From: JBFLYZ01 sp040756415
Lineage (GTDB): Bacteria; Bacteroidota; Bacteroidia; JADZBD01
Reading direction: 5' to 3'
NCBI GenBank assembly: GCA_040756415.1
Contig: JBFLYZ010000032.1
Location: forward strand, 1-39,952
DNA length: 39,952 bases
The notes under the pieces are model-generated. The model was not told the DNA's origin. It searched no databases and saw only the letters and a program-made list of their open reading frames with translations. Positions 1 through 8,734 of the stretch are shown here, in pieces. The position numbers were made by a program, and so were the translations under genes. Numbering within the stretch: position 1 is the first letter of the stretch; the number at the start of each line of letters is the position of its first letter.

Positions 1-2
1 AT

Positions 3-746
3 ATGCTGAAAAAACTGGTACTGCTAGGCACGGTAATTACTTTGTTAACAGGCTGTTACAGCCTGAAGCCCAGCATTATGCTGCGCACCCCCCGCGGGTA
101 CAAGTATGCTACCCCACCCCAGAATCCAGCCAAGGAATACAAAATCTCGATCAACGATGTACTGGAATTCAGAATGTATACCAATGACGGCTTTAAACTC
201 ATCGACCTGACATCAACAACCACTCAGCTTAGCTTCAGTTTTACATATCTCGTGGAAGTGGACGGTACCGTCAAATTTCCTATAATTGGTCATGTGGCTT
301 TAAAGGGCCTTACGGTGAGGGAAGCCGAAACGCTTCTCGAAGAGAAATATGCTTTGCATTACGTGAAGCCATTTGTGATTCTTAAGGTGACCAATAAGCG
401 TGTCATCGTTTTTCCGGGAAGCGAAGGGTCTGCCAGGGTAATCCTTCTTTCGAATGAAAATACAACCTTGCTTGAGGCGCTGGCCATAGCAGGTGGAATC
501 TCCAACAACGGGAAAGCGAAAAAAATTAAGTTGATACGCGGAGACCTGAAAAATCCTGAAGTATACCTGATCGATTTGTCCACGATCGAGGGGGTGAAGC
601 AAGCGGATCTTGTCCTGCAGGCAAATGATATTATTTATGTAGAACCTCGGGCCGACTTCGGAAAAACCTTTATTGCAGAAGTTCTTCCTTACATGTCATT
701 CATCACCAGCGTAATTGTGTTTTACACATTTATCAATAGGACCTGA
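3..746 (+). CDS. Polysaccharide export lipoprotein (Wza/Poly_export family)
   Basis: A 247-residue outer-membrane-type lipoprotein that would form the export channel partner of the downstream tyrosine kinase. The N-terminus has a hydrophobic stretch ending in a lipobox, LTGC, with Cys18 as the predicted lipidated residue. Residues about 45-130 fit the polysaccharide export domain (YKISINDVLEFRM, then VDGTVKFPIIGHV). About 130-185 resembles an SLBB ligand-binding segment (LLEALAIAGGISNNGKAKKI). A hydrophobic C-terminal segment near 225-243 could be a membrane anchor, as in Wza. The ATG sits two bases into the window, but the full lipoprotein signal suggests that the gene is complete; its promoter is outside. 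It ends 17 bases before the kinase gene, so the two are probably co-transcribed. Base composition looks slightly more AT-rich than the next gene. The family call is firm; the particular polysaccharide is unknown. Confidence 0.88.
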   Translation: MLKKLVLLGTVITLLTGCYSLKPSIMLRTPRGYKYATPPQNPAKEYKISINDVLEFRMYTNDGFKLIDLTSTTTQLSFSFTYLVEVDGTVKFPIIGHVALKGLTVREAETLLEEKYALHYVKPFVILKVTNKRVIVFPGSEGSARVILLSNENTTLLEALAIAGGISNNGKAKKIKLIRGDLKNPEVYLIDLSTIEGVKQADLVLQANDIIYVEPRADFGKTFIAEVLPYMSFITSVIVFYTFINRT

Positions 747-763
747 GGTTTTTTGGTTCACAA

Positions 764-3220
764 ATGCTCAATCAGGACATAACAGGTAACAGCGAGAGTA
801 TAAACCGCTATAAAGAGCGCATCTCCAATTTCAGCAAGGAGTTCGAGCTGGGGCTCTTTATTTACCTGATCAGGAAAAGCCTCGCCTGGATCATACTCTT
901 TTTTGTGGTGGCTGCCGCGCTCGCGTTTTTATACCTGCGTTATACCCAGCCCGTTTACGAGGCATACAGCAAGCTGCAGATCCGGAACAGCAACACGGCC
1001 AGCAAGGTATTGCAGGTTGAGAATATCAATGAGAACCAGGAAGACGTGGCCGAAGCCATCGAATTACTGCGCTCCAAAAACTTCATGAAAAAAGTAGTGT
1101 CCAAACTTCCGCTGGACGTGAGCTATTTCGCTGAGGGCACTTTCATGACCAATGAGCATTACACCAGCACGCCATATACCGTTGAGTTCAGGACAAAGAC
1201 CCCCCTTGCCTATGGAACCCGGTTCTATATCAATGTAAGCTCTCCCACGGCAGGCGAGGTTTCGTACCAGAGGGGCAGCCAGACGGTCACAAAGAAGTAT
1301 ACGGCCGATGAATGGACCCCGCTGCCGGATGCCGATATCAAGATACATATCAACAACTACAACGAGATCAACGCGCACCAGAATTCCGTAAAGAAGAACT
1401 CCTTCTTCTTCGTCATCAACAACAAGGACAAGCTGGCATCGCAGCTCCTGGGCGCCTTAAGCGTAAGCGTGCTCAACGATGCTGCCAAAACGGTGCAGAT
1501 CACCAGCAAGGATCATAATGCCCTTAAAACATCCGACCTGGTCAACACCATGGCGCAGGAATTCATTATTTACGATATTGAACGCAAGGGCGAAAGCTCC
1601 AAGCGCGTGCTGGAATTCATCGATGACCAGCTTGATAATGTCTATGAGCAACTGCGCGATGCGGAAACATCCATCCAGGAATACAAAAAGGCGAATCACA
1701 TCACCAAAGACGATAATTTCGTTGTTATGAACGCATCGCGGCTGACCACGCTCGAGAATGAGATATTGGAACTCGAACTGCAGGAAAAGGTGATCAAGCA
1801 GGTGGAGAAAGAGGTGACCGAAAGCAACAAGATCGATTCTTATGATATCATTTCCATGGTCAGCGGTTCGGGATACGAGCCCGTCATCTCCAAGCAGCTC
1901 GACCTGCTGCAGCAACTGCTTGACGAACGGGAAGAAATGCTGATCAATGCGCCTCCGGGCAGCGAGCCGGTGAAATTGCTGGACGGCAAGATCGAAACGC
2001 AGAAGAAGATCGTGCTGGGCAGCGTCAGGTCGATCAGGGATAAGATCAACATCAAGAAGACCAGCCTGCAGAAAAAGGCGAAAGAATTCGAATTCGATAA
2101 GCTGAGCACCCTGCCCGAAGACGAGGTGGAATACGCCAGGCTGCAGCGCTTATATGCCATCAACGAGAAGTTCTATACCCTGCTGCTTGAAAAAAAGACC
2201 GAATACTCCATCTCGGAGGCCGGCAACGTTTCCCTTCACGAGATACTCGAAAAATCCCTTCCTCCCACCTCACCCGTTTCGCCATCGAAGAAACTGGTCG
2301 TCATCTCCGCTTTCATGGTCGCCCTGTTCGTCAGCTTCGGGCTGGTGCTGGTACGGTATATCCTTCACAACGATATCAATTCGCTGAACGAGATCACCAA
2401 AATGACCAATGCATCCATTTCCGTGCTGGGTATTGTTCCGCGCTATAAGAAGGAAATACCCGTCTCGCAGTTGCTGGTCGATAAAAATCCCAAATCGCTG
2501 ATCGCTGAAGCCTTCAGGTCCATCCGTACCAACCTGCAGTTCATTTCCAATGAGCCCGGCTCGAAGCTGATGGCCGTGACCTCAACCATCTCGGGCGAGG
2601 GCAAAACCTTCGTGGCGATCAACCTGGCCGGGATCATCGCGTATTCCGACAAGAAAGTGATCATCCTCGATCTCGATATGCGCAAGCCCAAGATCCACCT
2701 GGGATTCAATGTGCCTAATCTCAAAGGCATGAGCACGCTGCTGATCGGCAAAGACCAGGTGGAGGATTGCATACAGCACAGCTCACTTGAAAACCTGCAT
2801 TTCATCACGGCCGGGCCTATCCCTCCCAACCCGTCCGAGCTGATCATCAGCAAAAAAATGGATGAGATACTGGCCCATCTCAAGACCCAATACGATGTGA
2901 TCGTGATCGACAACCCGCCCGTAGGACTGGTAACCGATGGCATCAACATCATCCAGAAAGCCGATTACCCGATCTATATCTTCAGGGCGGAATATTCCAA
3001 ACGCAATTTCATTCAGAATGTCGACCGGCTGTTCAACGAGAACGGCATTAAACGCCTTTCCATCGTACTGAACGGGGTAGACGTGCAGCGTAAAGCGTAT
3101 GGATACAATTACGGGTATGGATACGGGTACGGGTATGGATACGGGTACGGTTACGGGTATTACGATGACCTGAAAAAAGATGATGACCGTTCCGTGGTCA
3201 AAAAAATCTTCACGAACTGA
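764..3220 (+). CDS. Wzc-like bacterial tyrosine kinase / polysaccharide chain-length regulator
   Basis: An 818-residue inner-membrane protein combining a Wzz-like chain-length domain with a cytoplasmic BY-kinase. One membrane segment lies near residues 39-58 and a second near 510-531, with a long coiled-coil-rich periplasmic region between them. The kinase domain has Walker A SGEGKT at about 610-615, Walker A' ILDLDMRKPK and Walker B VIVIDNPP. The C-terminus carries an unbroken series of Gly-Tyr dipeptides at about 779-803, the expected autophosphorylation cluster. Phosphorylation of this tail in the Wzc family controls polymer assembly and export. The single-gene fusion of the two modules is the usual arrangement in Bacteroidota and Proteobacteria. 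It follows the export lipoprotein by 17 bases. Its stop codon overlaps the next start in a TGATG arrangement, suggesting translational coupling. Confidence 0.93.
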   Translation: MLNQDITGNSESINRYKERISNFSKEFELGLFIYLIRKSLAWIILFFVVAAALAFLYLRYTQPVYEAYSKLQIRNSNTASKVLQVENINENQEDVAEAIELLRSKNFMKKVVSKLPLDVSYFAEGTFMTNEHYTSTPYTVEFRTKTPLAYGTRFYINVSSPTAGEVSYQRGSQTVTKKYTADEWTPLPDADIKIHINNYNEINAHQNSVKKNSFFFVINNKDKLASQLLGALSVSVLNDAAKTVQITSKDHNALKTSDLVNTMAQEFIIYDIERKGESSKRVLEFIDDQLDNVYEQLRDAETSIQEYKKANHITKDDNFVVMNASRLTTLENEILELELQEKVIKQVEKEVTESNKIDSYDIISMVSGSGYEPVISKQLDLLQQLLDEREEMLINAPPGSEPVKLLDGKIETQKKIVLGSVRSIRDKINIKKTSLQKKAKEFEFDKLSTLPEDEVEYARLQRLYAINEKFYTLLLEKKTEYSISEAGNVSLHEILEKSLPPTSPVSPSKKLVVISAFMVALFVSFGLVLVRYILHNDINSLNEITKMTNASISVLGIVPRYKKEIPVSQLLVDKNPKSLIAEAFRSIRTNLQFISNEPGSKLMAVTSTISGEGKTFVAINLAGIIAYSDKKVIILDLDMRKPKIHLGFNVPNLKGMSTLLIGKDQVEDCIQHSSLENLHFITAGPIPPNPSELIISKKMDEILAHLKTQYDVIVIDNPPVGLVTDGINIIQKADYPIYIFRAEYSKRNFIQNVDRLFNENGIKRLSIVLNGVDVQRKAYGYNYGYGYGYGYGYGYGYGYYDDLKKDDDRSVVKKIFTN
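3101..3160 (+). repeat. 18-bp in-frame tandem repeat encoding the Gly-Tyr tail
   Basis: The unit ggatacgggtacgggtat occurs at 3119 and 3137, with a diverged copy at 3101 and a partial copy at 3155. The unit is a multiple of three, so gain or loss of copies keeps the reading frame and only changes the number of tyrosines in the kinase tail. Confidence 0.85.
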
Positions 3221-3762
3221 TGGAGCTCATTCCCACACCGCTTAAAGACCTTTTCATCATTCAGCCCCGAGTATTCGAAGATGCGCGCGGGTATTTCTTT
3301 GAATCCTACAGCAAGAAGTTATTCGAACAGGCCGGTATCAACACCGAGTTCGTTCAGGACAACCAGAGCATGTCGCAGAAGAACGTATTGCGCGGCCTGC
3401 ACTTTCAGAACCCGCCCTATGCGCAGGGCAAACTGGTGCGCGTGCTGAAGGGCGCGGTGCTCGATGTGGCGGTCGATATCCGTAAGAAATCGGCCACCTA
3501 CGGCCGCCATCTCACCATGCGCCTTGACGAGAAGAACAAGACCATGCTCTTCATTCCACCGGGGTTCGCGCACGGCTTCCTGACCCTGGAAGATGAAACG
3601 GTCTTTTTCTATAAGTGTACCAACTTCTACCATAAGCAATCGGAAAGCACCCTGCTCTGGAACGATCCCGAACTGAATATCAGGTGGGGCGTCAGCGACC
3701 CCATTTTGTCCGATAAGGACAAGAACGGAACACCCTTCCGCGACCTGAACAGCATGTTTTAG
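3220..3762 (+). CDS. rfbC: dTDP-4-dehydrorhamnose 3,5-epimerase
   Basis: A 180-residue cytosolic cupin-fold enzyme converting dTDP-4-keto-6-deoxy-glucose to the L-rhamno form in dTDP-rhamnose synthesis. Family marks are the N-terminal DARGYFFESY, the active-site region NVLRGLHFQNPP with His61, KLVRVLKGAVLDVAVDIR, IPPGFAHGF with His118, and the conserved Tyr near 131. Length is standard for RmlC/RfbC. The ATG overlaps the kinase stop by one base, and the next gene starts 20 bases after its end, so it belongs to the polysaccharide operon. The nucleotidyltransferase and dehydratase of the pathway (RmlA and RmlB) are not in the window. An RmlD-like reductase lies at 32932-33891. An epimerase of related specificity making another deoxysugar cannot be excluded. 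Confidence 0.93.
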   Translation: MELIPTPLKDLFIIQPRVFEDARGYFFESYSKKLFEQAGINTEFVQDNQSMSQKNVLRGLHFQNPPYAQGKLVRVLKGAVLDVAVDIRKKSATYGRHLTMRLDEKNKTMLFIPPGFAHGFLTLEDETVFFYKCTNFYHKQSESTLLWNDPELNIRWGVSDPILSDKDKNGTPFRDLNSMF

Positions 3763-3782
3763 TATTACGCATTTACTGGACC

Positions 3783-4847
3783 ATGAACCCCCAATTGCTC
3801 TATAAGACCTATTTTTCTTTCTTCATTTTTGCCTTTATTTTTTCACTTCTGATCTATTCCATCCTGCTGCGCTTTTCCCGTACCCTGGGTATGCGTATCA
3901 AGGACGAAAGCCTGATCCGCTGGCAGACTCAGCTTAAACCCTCCTGGGGCGGCATAGGCTTCTATATCGCTTTCCTGCTTACCGTAGCCGTTTACCCGGT
4001 TTTCTTTCCGCAGGGCAGCATCCTGGTCAATACCCAGTTGCTTGGTTTCCTGGCCGCTACTACCATCGCTTTCCTTATGGGGCTGGCCGATGACGCTTAT
4101 AACACCAAGCCCTTGCTGAAGTTCATTGTTCAGCTTGCCTGCGCCATTATCCTTATCGAAACCGGGACGTACATACAGATATTCCCCAACGAACTGGCCA
4201 ATTATTTCATTACCCTGCTATGGGTGGTCGGCATCATGAACTCGATCAATATGCTCGACAACATGGATGCCATTGCCACGATCATCTCCATTTGCATCAT
4301 CGGCTTTGCGATCATCGAGCGTTACCTGCTCAATGATTTTTCCAACCTGTACATCTTCCTGCTTTTTGGCCTGCTGGCCGCGCTGATCGCCTTTTTGTAT
4401 TACAACTGGTATCCGTCCAAAATGTATATGGGCGATACCGGTTCGCAGTTCCTGGGCGTGATCCTGGCGGCCGTGGGCATTATTTGCTGCTGGAACACGG
4501 AAGATCTCCATGGCGCCCGGATACAGACCAAGCAGTTCCTTGTAACGGCATTCACGTTCATTATCCCCCTTTGCGATACGCTGGCCGTGATCATTAACCG
4601 CACCCTGAAAGGCAGATCGCCTTTTGTAGGCGGCCGCGATCACACTACGCATTTTCTGTTCTTCAACGGAGTGACCGAGCGCAGGATAGCCATTCTCTTC
4701 GCCTTCATCACGCTGGTGTCGCTGGGCCTTAACCTGATCATCCTGAGCATTGGCGATACGTGGAACCTGGCCTTGTTCTTTGGGTTTTCAGCCTGGTTCT
4801 TCCTGGTATTCGGTATATTGTTCTACTTTACGCGAAGAAAACGATAG
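3783..4847 (+). CDS. WecA/MraY-type undecaprenyl-phosphate sugar-1-phosphate transferase
   Basis: A 354-residue polytopic membrane enzyme of glycosyltransferase family 4. It would attach a sugar-1-phosphate (commonly GlcNAc-1-P or a related sugar) to undecaprenyl phosphate and so start polysaccharide synthesis on the inner face of the cytoplasmic membrane. About ten hydrophobic segments are visible. Superfamily motifs are present in order: ADDAYNTKP with Asp103-Asp104, NMLDNMDA at 156-163, GDTGSQFLG at 217-225 and GGRDHTTHF with the His pair at 287 and 290. It is not MraY itself by context: there are no murein-cluster neighbours, while the upstream genes are for polysaccharide export. It is the last gene of the operon and is followed by a repeat-like intergenic element. 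The exact sugar substrate cannot be read from the sequence. Confidence 0.88.
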   Translation: MNPQLLYKTYFSFFIFAFIFSLLIYSILLRFSRTLGMRIKDESLIRWQTQLKPSWGGIGFYIAFLLTVAVYPVFFPQGSILVNTQLLGFLAATTIAFLMGLADDAYNTKPLLKFIVQLACAIILIETGTYIQIFPNELANYFITLLWVVGIMNSINMLDNMDAIATIISICIIGFAIIERYLLNDFSNLYIFLLFGLLAALIAFLYYNWYPSKMYMGDTGSQFLGVILAAVGIICCWNTEDLHGARIQTKQFLVTAFTFIIPLCDTLAVIINRTLKGRSPFVGGRDHTTHFLFFNGVTERRIAILFAFITLVSLGLNLIILSIGDTWNLALFFGFSAWFFLVFGILFYFTRRKR

Positions 4848-4936
4848 TAGGCAGTGTATCAGTTTGCCTTTTTTCTCCGTGTAACTCCGTGGCTCTCTGT
4901 GTTCTCCGTGGTTAAATTTTTCAAACTGATACACTA
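4848..4936. repeat. Inverted-repeat-bounded intergenic element with CTCCGTG repeats
   Basis: A perfect 14-bp inverted repeat (agtgtatcagtttg at 4853-4866, its complement at 4922-4935) encloses about 55 bases. The enclosed part contains degenerate direct repeats of the form ctccgtg, ctctgtg and ctccgtgg, ending in gttaaat. It looks like a short dispersed intergenic repeat rather than a terminator, because the loop is too long and no T-run follows. Copies elsewhere in the genome cannot be checked here. Confidence 0.6.
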
Positions 4937-5003
4937 CCCGATAGTACCTTCGCTTGCCTTCTTTCTCTTTTTTTGGTAACTTTATACATCAACCTGCTCC
5001 GGT

Positions 5004-5726
5004 TTGCACCAATTCAAACACTATATCCGTTTCATCGCTTTGCTGCTGCTTGTGGTCGCCACGGTGATCACTTCCAAAGTGATTTTTTCCGACCCATCTT
5101 CCAGCGAGGACGAGTCGTACCATGCGGCATTCAGGCATAGTTACAAGATCATGGGGAATGTCTTTCCCAAAGACCTCAGCTTTGCAGGAGAGCCCGTCCC
5201 CCTTTCCGATTCTCTTTTGCTGGCGGTCATGCGATCGGAGTTCCATTCCCGTACAAAATCGAAGCTCCACCTGGTCATGCTGCAAAAGCGGGCCCGCAGC
5301 TTCTTCAGGGTGATAGAGCCCATCCTGAAGGAGTACAGCATACCGGACGACTTCAAGTACGTACCCATCGTAGAGAGCAATTTCTACGACACCGTTTCGC
5401 CACGCGGGGCGAAAGGTCCCTGGCAGCTCATGGTGCCTATCGCCCAAACCTTCGGGCTGACGGTGAACGACACCCTTGACGAACGCAGCGACCTGAAGAA
5501 ATCCACTGAAGTGATCTGCAAATGCCTGCGCCAGACGCAGCCCGAGCTGGGATCCTGGATACTGTCGCTGGCGGGGCTGAACTATGGCATGGAAGGCTTA
5601 AAGAAAAGGCTGGGGAAAAAACAGCCACCCGGCATCCTGGTGGATAAGGACTTCACCACCTACCTGTTTCGCGTCATCCTCTACAAAGAAGTTTTCACGC
5701 GGCCCGAACTGTACGGCCTCAAGTAG
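5004..5726 (+). CDS. Lytic transglycosylase (SLT domain)
   Basis: A 240-residue exported or membrane-anchored murein lytic transglycosylase. It starts at a TTG; no ATG is available before the hydrophobic signal/anchor segment at residues about 9-24. The SLT (lysozyme-like) domain covers roughly 100-225. Its active-site block reads VPIVESNFYDTVSPRGAKGPWQ in two parts, VPIVESNF and SPRGAKGPWQLM, with Glu124 as predicted catalytic acid. It matches the family pattern E-S-x-F ... S-x-x-G-A-x-G-x-W-Q. The later LNYGMEGL fits the conserved Y/N motif region. There is no LysM domain, so it is shorter than MltD types. An imperfect promoter element, TAACTTTA, lies at 4977-4984. It stands alone between the polysaccharide operon and uvrA. 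Confidence 0.83.
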   Translation: MHQFKHYIRFIALLLLVVATVITSKVIFSDPSSSEDESYHAAFRHSYKIMGNVFPKDLSFAGEPVPLSDSLLLAVMRSEFHSRTKSKLHLVMLQKRARSFFRVIEPILKEYSIPDDFKYVPIVESNFYDTVSPRGAKGPWQLMVPIAQTFGLTVNDTLDERSDLKKSTEVICKCLRQTQPELGSWILSLAGLNYGMEGLKKRLGKKQPPGILVDKDFTTYLFRVILYKEVFTRPELYGLK

Positions 5727-5763
5727 TTTACCACCCACAGGTGCGTTATCGGGGAATAGTTCG

Positions 5764-5771
5764 TAATTTTG
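5764..5771 (+). promoter_or_regulatory. TAnnTTTG promoter element of uvrA
   Basis: TAATTTTG matches the Bacteroidota -7 consensus exactly and ends 12 bases before the uvrA ATG. The upstream in-frame TTG at 5769 lies inside it, which argues against that TTG as start codon. Confidence 0.65.
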
Positions 5772-5783
5772 CGGTCCGAAAAA

Positions 5784-8633
5784 ATGGAAGTTAAGAGCGA
5801 AATAGAGCAACTCGAGGTCATTGGCGCGCGCGTTCATAATTTGAAGAACATCTCGCTCTCCATACCGCGCGAAAAGCTGGTGGTCATCACCGGGCTGAGC
5901 GGCAGCGGCAAATCCTCTCTGGCATTCGACACCATCTACTCCGAAGGACAGAGGCGCTATATTGAAACGCTTTCATCCTATGCGCGGCAGTTCCTGGGCG
6001 GGCTGGAACGGCCCGATGTGGATAAGATAACCGGCCTTTCGCCAGTGATCAGCATCGAACAGAAAACAGTGAATAAGAACCCCCGCTCTACCGTGGGCAC
6101 CATCACCGAGGTGTATGACTTCCTGCGATTACTGTTCGCCCGGGCCGGGGATGCGTACTCTTACGTAACGGGCGAACGGATGATACGCTATTCGGTCGAC
6201 CAGATCATCAATGTGATCCTGACCCGTTTTTCCGGGAAAAAAATCGCGCTGCTGGCCCCGGTGGTAAAAGGAAGAAAGGGGCATTACCGGGAGCTGTTCC
6301 AGCAGATCCTGCGCAATGGGTTTCTGCGCGTGCGCGTTGACGGTGAGATCAGGGACCTGACCGAAAAGCTGCAGGTGGACCGTTATAAGGTTCACGACAT
6401 CGAGATCGTTGTTGACCGCATTCCCATCAAAGAGGAGAACAGGCAGCGCCTGACCGAATCGGTGAACCTGGCCATGAAGCACGGCAAAGGCGTGATCATG
6501 GTCTCTCCCATCGAGGTCCACCGCAACATGGAAGAGATCGGGGAGATCACTCATTTTTCTAAATTCCTCATGTGCCCTACTTCGGGCATCTCGTACGATG
6601 AGCCCGCGCCCAACCTTTTCTCCTTCAATTCGCCTTACGGTGCGTGCGGCAGGTGCAACGGGCTGGGCGTGGTCAAAGAGATCGATATTCATAAGATCAT
6701 ACCGAACGATTCCAAAAGCATCCGCTCGGGCGGGATAACGCCCCTGCATAATATCTCCAACAACTGGACCATACGCCAGATCGAGGCCATTGGGGCGCGT
6801 CATCAATTCACCCTCGACACGCCCCTGCGCGAGATACCGCGGGAAGCGCTGAATGCCGTATTGTATGGTTCGGACGAGATCTTCAGGATGAAAGCCTATC
6901 CCGGCAGCGGGGATGCCGACCACAGCTTTGTATTTGAAGGGGTGATCAATGTCATGACAAAGGCCGCGGAAGAGACCGAATCGCCTGCCCTGCTGCGGCT
7001 GGTGGATGAGTTCATGAACGAAACCGCCTGCCCCGAGTGCAAAGGAGCAAGGCTGAAAAAGGAAGCGCTTCATTTCCGGATCCATAACAAGAATATCTCC
7101 GAGCTGGCGCAGATGGACCTGGCCGCGCTCCGGGACTTTTTCGATGGCATCGAAGCTCATCTCACCGAAAAGCAAAAGGCCATTGCCAAAGAGATACTGA
7201 AGGAAATACGCTCCAGGCTGCAGTTCCTTCTCGATGTGGGCCTCGATTACCTGACGCTCGACCGCAGCTCGCGTTCGCTGAGCGGAGGCGAAGCGCAGCG
7301 CATACGCCTGGCCACCCAGATCGGTTCCCAGCTCGTAGGGGTGCTGTACATACTCGATGAGCCCAGTATAGGCCTGCACCAGCGCGATAATAACAAGCTC
7401 ATCAAAGCGCTCAAGGAGCTGCGCGATATCGGCAACAGCGTGATTGTAGTGGAGCATGACAAGGAAATGATACTGGCTGCCGATCACATTATTGATATTG
7501 GTCCGCGGGCGGGGATACATGGGGGCGAGATCGTTGCGGAAGGCACCCCCAGGGAAATACTGAAGTTCGATACCGTTACGGCCGATTATCTCTCGGGCAA
7601 AAAAAAGATCCTGGTGCCGAAGAACCGCAGGGCCGGTAATGGAAAAAGAATTACGCTGAGAGGCGCAACCGGGCATAACCTGAAGAATGTGACGCTTGAA
7701 CTTCCCCTGGGCAAACTGATCTGCGTAACGGGCGTTTCGGGGAGCGGTAAAAGCTCGCTGATCAACGAGACCCTGTACCCCCTACTCAGCCAGCATTTTT
7801 ACCGGAGCGTGCTTAAACCCCTGCCCTACCGCAGTATTTCAGGGCTCGAGCACGTGGATAAGGTGATCGAGATCGACCAATCGCCCATCGGGCGCAGCCC
7901 GCGCAGCAATCCCGCAACGTATACCAACGTGTTCTCCGACATACGAAGCCTCTTCGCCAGCATCCCGGAGGCAAAGATCCGCGGTTACAAACCCGGCCGC
8001 TTCAGCTTCAACGTAAGAGGAGGACGGTGCGAGACCTGCCAGGGAGCGGGAGTGCGCACCATAGAGATGAATTTTTTACCCGATGTGTACGTGAACTGCG
8101 AGGCCTGCAACGGCAAGCGGTACAACCGCGAAACGCTGGAAGTGCGCTATAAGGGAAAATCCATCAGCGATGTGCTGAACATGACCATTGATAACGCGGT
8201 GGAGTTTTTTGAGAACATACCTTCCATCCTTCAAAAAATAAGATCGCTGAAAGAGGTGGGCCTTGGCTATATTACGCTGGGACAGCAAAGCACAACCCTT
8301 TCGGGCGGAGAGGCGCAGCGCGTGAAGCTGGCCACCGAGCTTTCCAAGCGGGATACGGGCAGCACCTTTTACATACTTGACGAGCCCACCACCGGGCTCC
8401 ATTTCGAAGACATACGCATCCTGCTGGAGGTGCTGAACAAGCTCGTGGACCACGGCAATACCGTGCTGGTGATCGAGCATAACCTCGACATCATCAAGGT
8501 GGCCGACCACATTATCGATCTCGGCCCCGAAGGCGGGGAAAAGGGAGGTACCATCATTTGCGAAGGCCCCCCCGAAGAGATCATCGGCAGCAAGAGGAGC
8601 CACACCGCCCGTTACCTGGAAAAAGAACTGTAA
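5784..8633 (+). CDS. uvrA: Excinuclease ABC subunit A
   Basis: A 949-residue DNA-damage sensor of nucleotide excision repair, an ABC-type ATPase that works with UvrB. It has two nucleotide-binding domains: Walker A GLSGSGKSS at about 37-45 with signature LSGGEAQRIRLA, and a second Walker A GVSGSGKSS with signature LSGGEAQRVKLA. The C-terminal zinc finger is intact (CETCQGAG ... CEACNGKR). The first one starts CPTSG, with Ser in place of the second Cys of the usual CPxCG, but the later CGRCNGLG pair is kept. I recall such loss as common in this phylum. The ATG at 5784 is chosen over the TTG at 5769 because the latter is part of the TAATTTTG promoter element. Full length and unbroken. Confidence 0.97.
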   Translation: MEVKSEIEQLEVIGARVHNLKNISLSIPREKLVVITGLSGSGKSSLAFDTIYSEGQRRYIETLSSYARQFLGGLERPDVDKITGLSPVISIEQKTVNKNPRSTVGTITEVYDFLRLLFARAGDAYSYVTGERMIRYSVDQIINVILTRFSGKKIALLAPVVKGRKGHYRELFQQILRNGFLRVRVDGEIRDLTEKLQVDRYKVHDIEIVVDRIPIKEENRQRLTESVNLAMKHGKGVIMVSPIEVHRNMEEIGEITHFSKFLMCPTSGISYDEPAPNLFSFNSPYGACGRCNGLGVVKEIDIHKIIPNDSKSIRSGGITPLHNISNNWTIRQIEAIGARHQFTLDTPLREIPREALNAVLYGSDEIFRMKAYPGSGDADHSFVFEGVINVMTKAAEETESPALLRLVDEFMNETACPECKGARLKKEALHFRIHNKNISELAQMDLAALRDFFDGIEAHLTEKQKAIAKEILKEIRSRLQFLLDVGLDYLTLDRSSRSLSGGEAQRIRLATQIGSQLVGVLYILDEPSIGLHQRDNNKLIKALKELRDIGNSVIVVEHDKEMILAADHIIDIGPRAGIHGGEIVAEGTPREILKFDTVTADYLSGKKKILVPKNRRAGNGKRITLRGATGHNLKNVTLELPLGKLICVTGVSGSGKSSLINETLYPLLSQHFYRSVLKPLPYRSISGLEHVDKVIEIDQSPIGRSPRSNPATYTNVFSDIRSLFASIPEAKIRGYKPGRFSFNVRGGRCETCQGAGVRTIEMNFLPDVYVNCEACNGKRYNRETLEVRYKGKSISDVLNMTIDNAVEFFENIPSILQKIRSLKEVGLGYITLGQQSTTLSGGEAQRVKLATELSKRDTGSTFYILDEPTTGLHFEDIRILLEVLNKLVDHGNTVLVIEHNLDIIKVADHIIDLGPEGGEKGGTIICEGPPEEIIGSKRSHTARYLEKEL

Positions 8634-8701
8634 GTGCGGGCAATAAAGTCAGCGTATCCGCGTTCTCAGGCATCCCATCCCCCGCTTCTGCTCTTTTTAT
8701 G

Positions 8702-8709
8702 TATCTTTA
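8702..8709 (+). promoter_or_regulatory. Possible -7 promoter element (one mismatch)
   Basis: TATCTTTA differs from TAnnTTTG at the last base and lies 25 bases before the ATG at 8735. The 8634-8734 gap shows nothing else. Confidence 0.35.
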
Positions 8710-8734
8710 TTAACACGATCCACATATATATTTT

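Noticed and set aside
3101..3160. CRISPR-like short repeats in the kinase gene
   Set aside because: No spacers; contiguous coding repeats for Gly-Tyr.
4853..4935. Ordinary terminator after the WecA-like gene
   Set aside because: The loop would be 55 bases and no U-run follows the distal arm.
5769..5783. Upstream TTG start for uvrA, and similar early TTG/GTG starts at 21005, 25213, 31280, 33906 and 33988
   Set aside because: Each lies in a TAnnTTTG or near-match promoter element, so it is probably at or before the transcription start.
6129..7676. 515-codon minus-strand open frame inside uvrA
   Set aside because: Antisense shadow of a highly conserved gene; the translation shows no domain and no signal.
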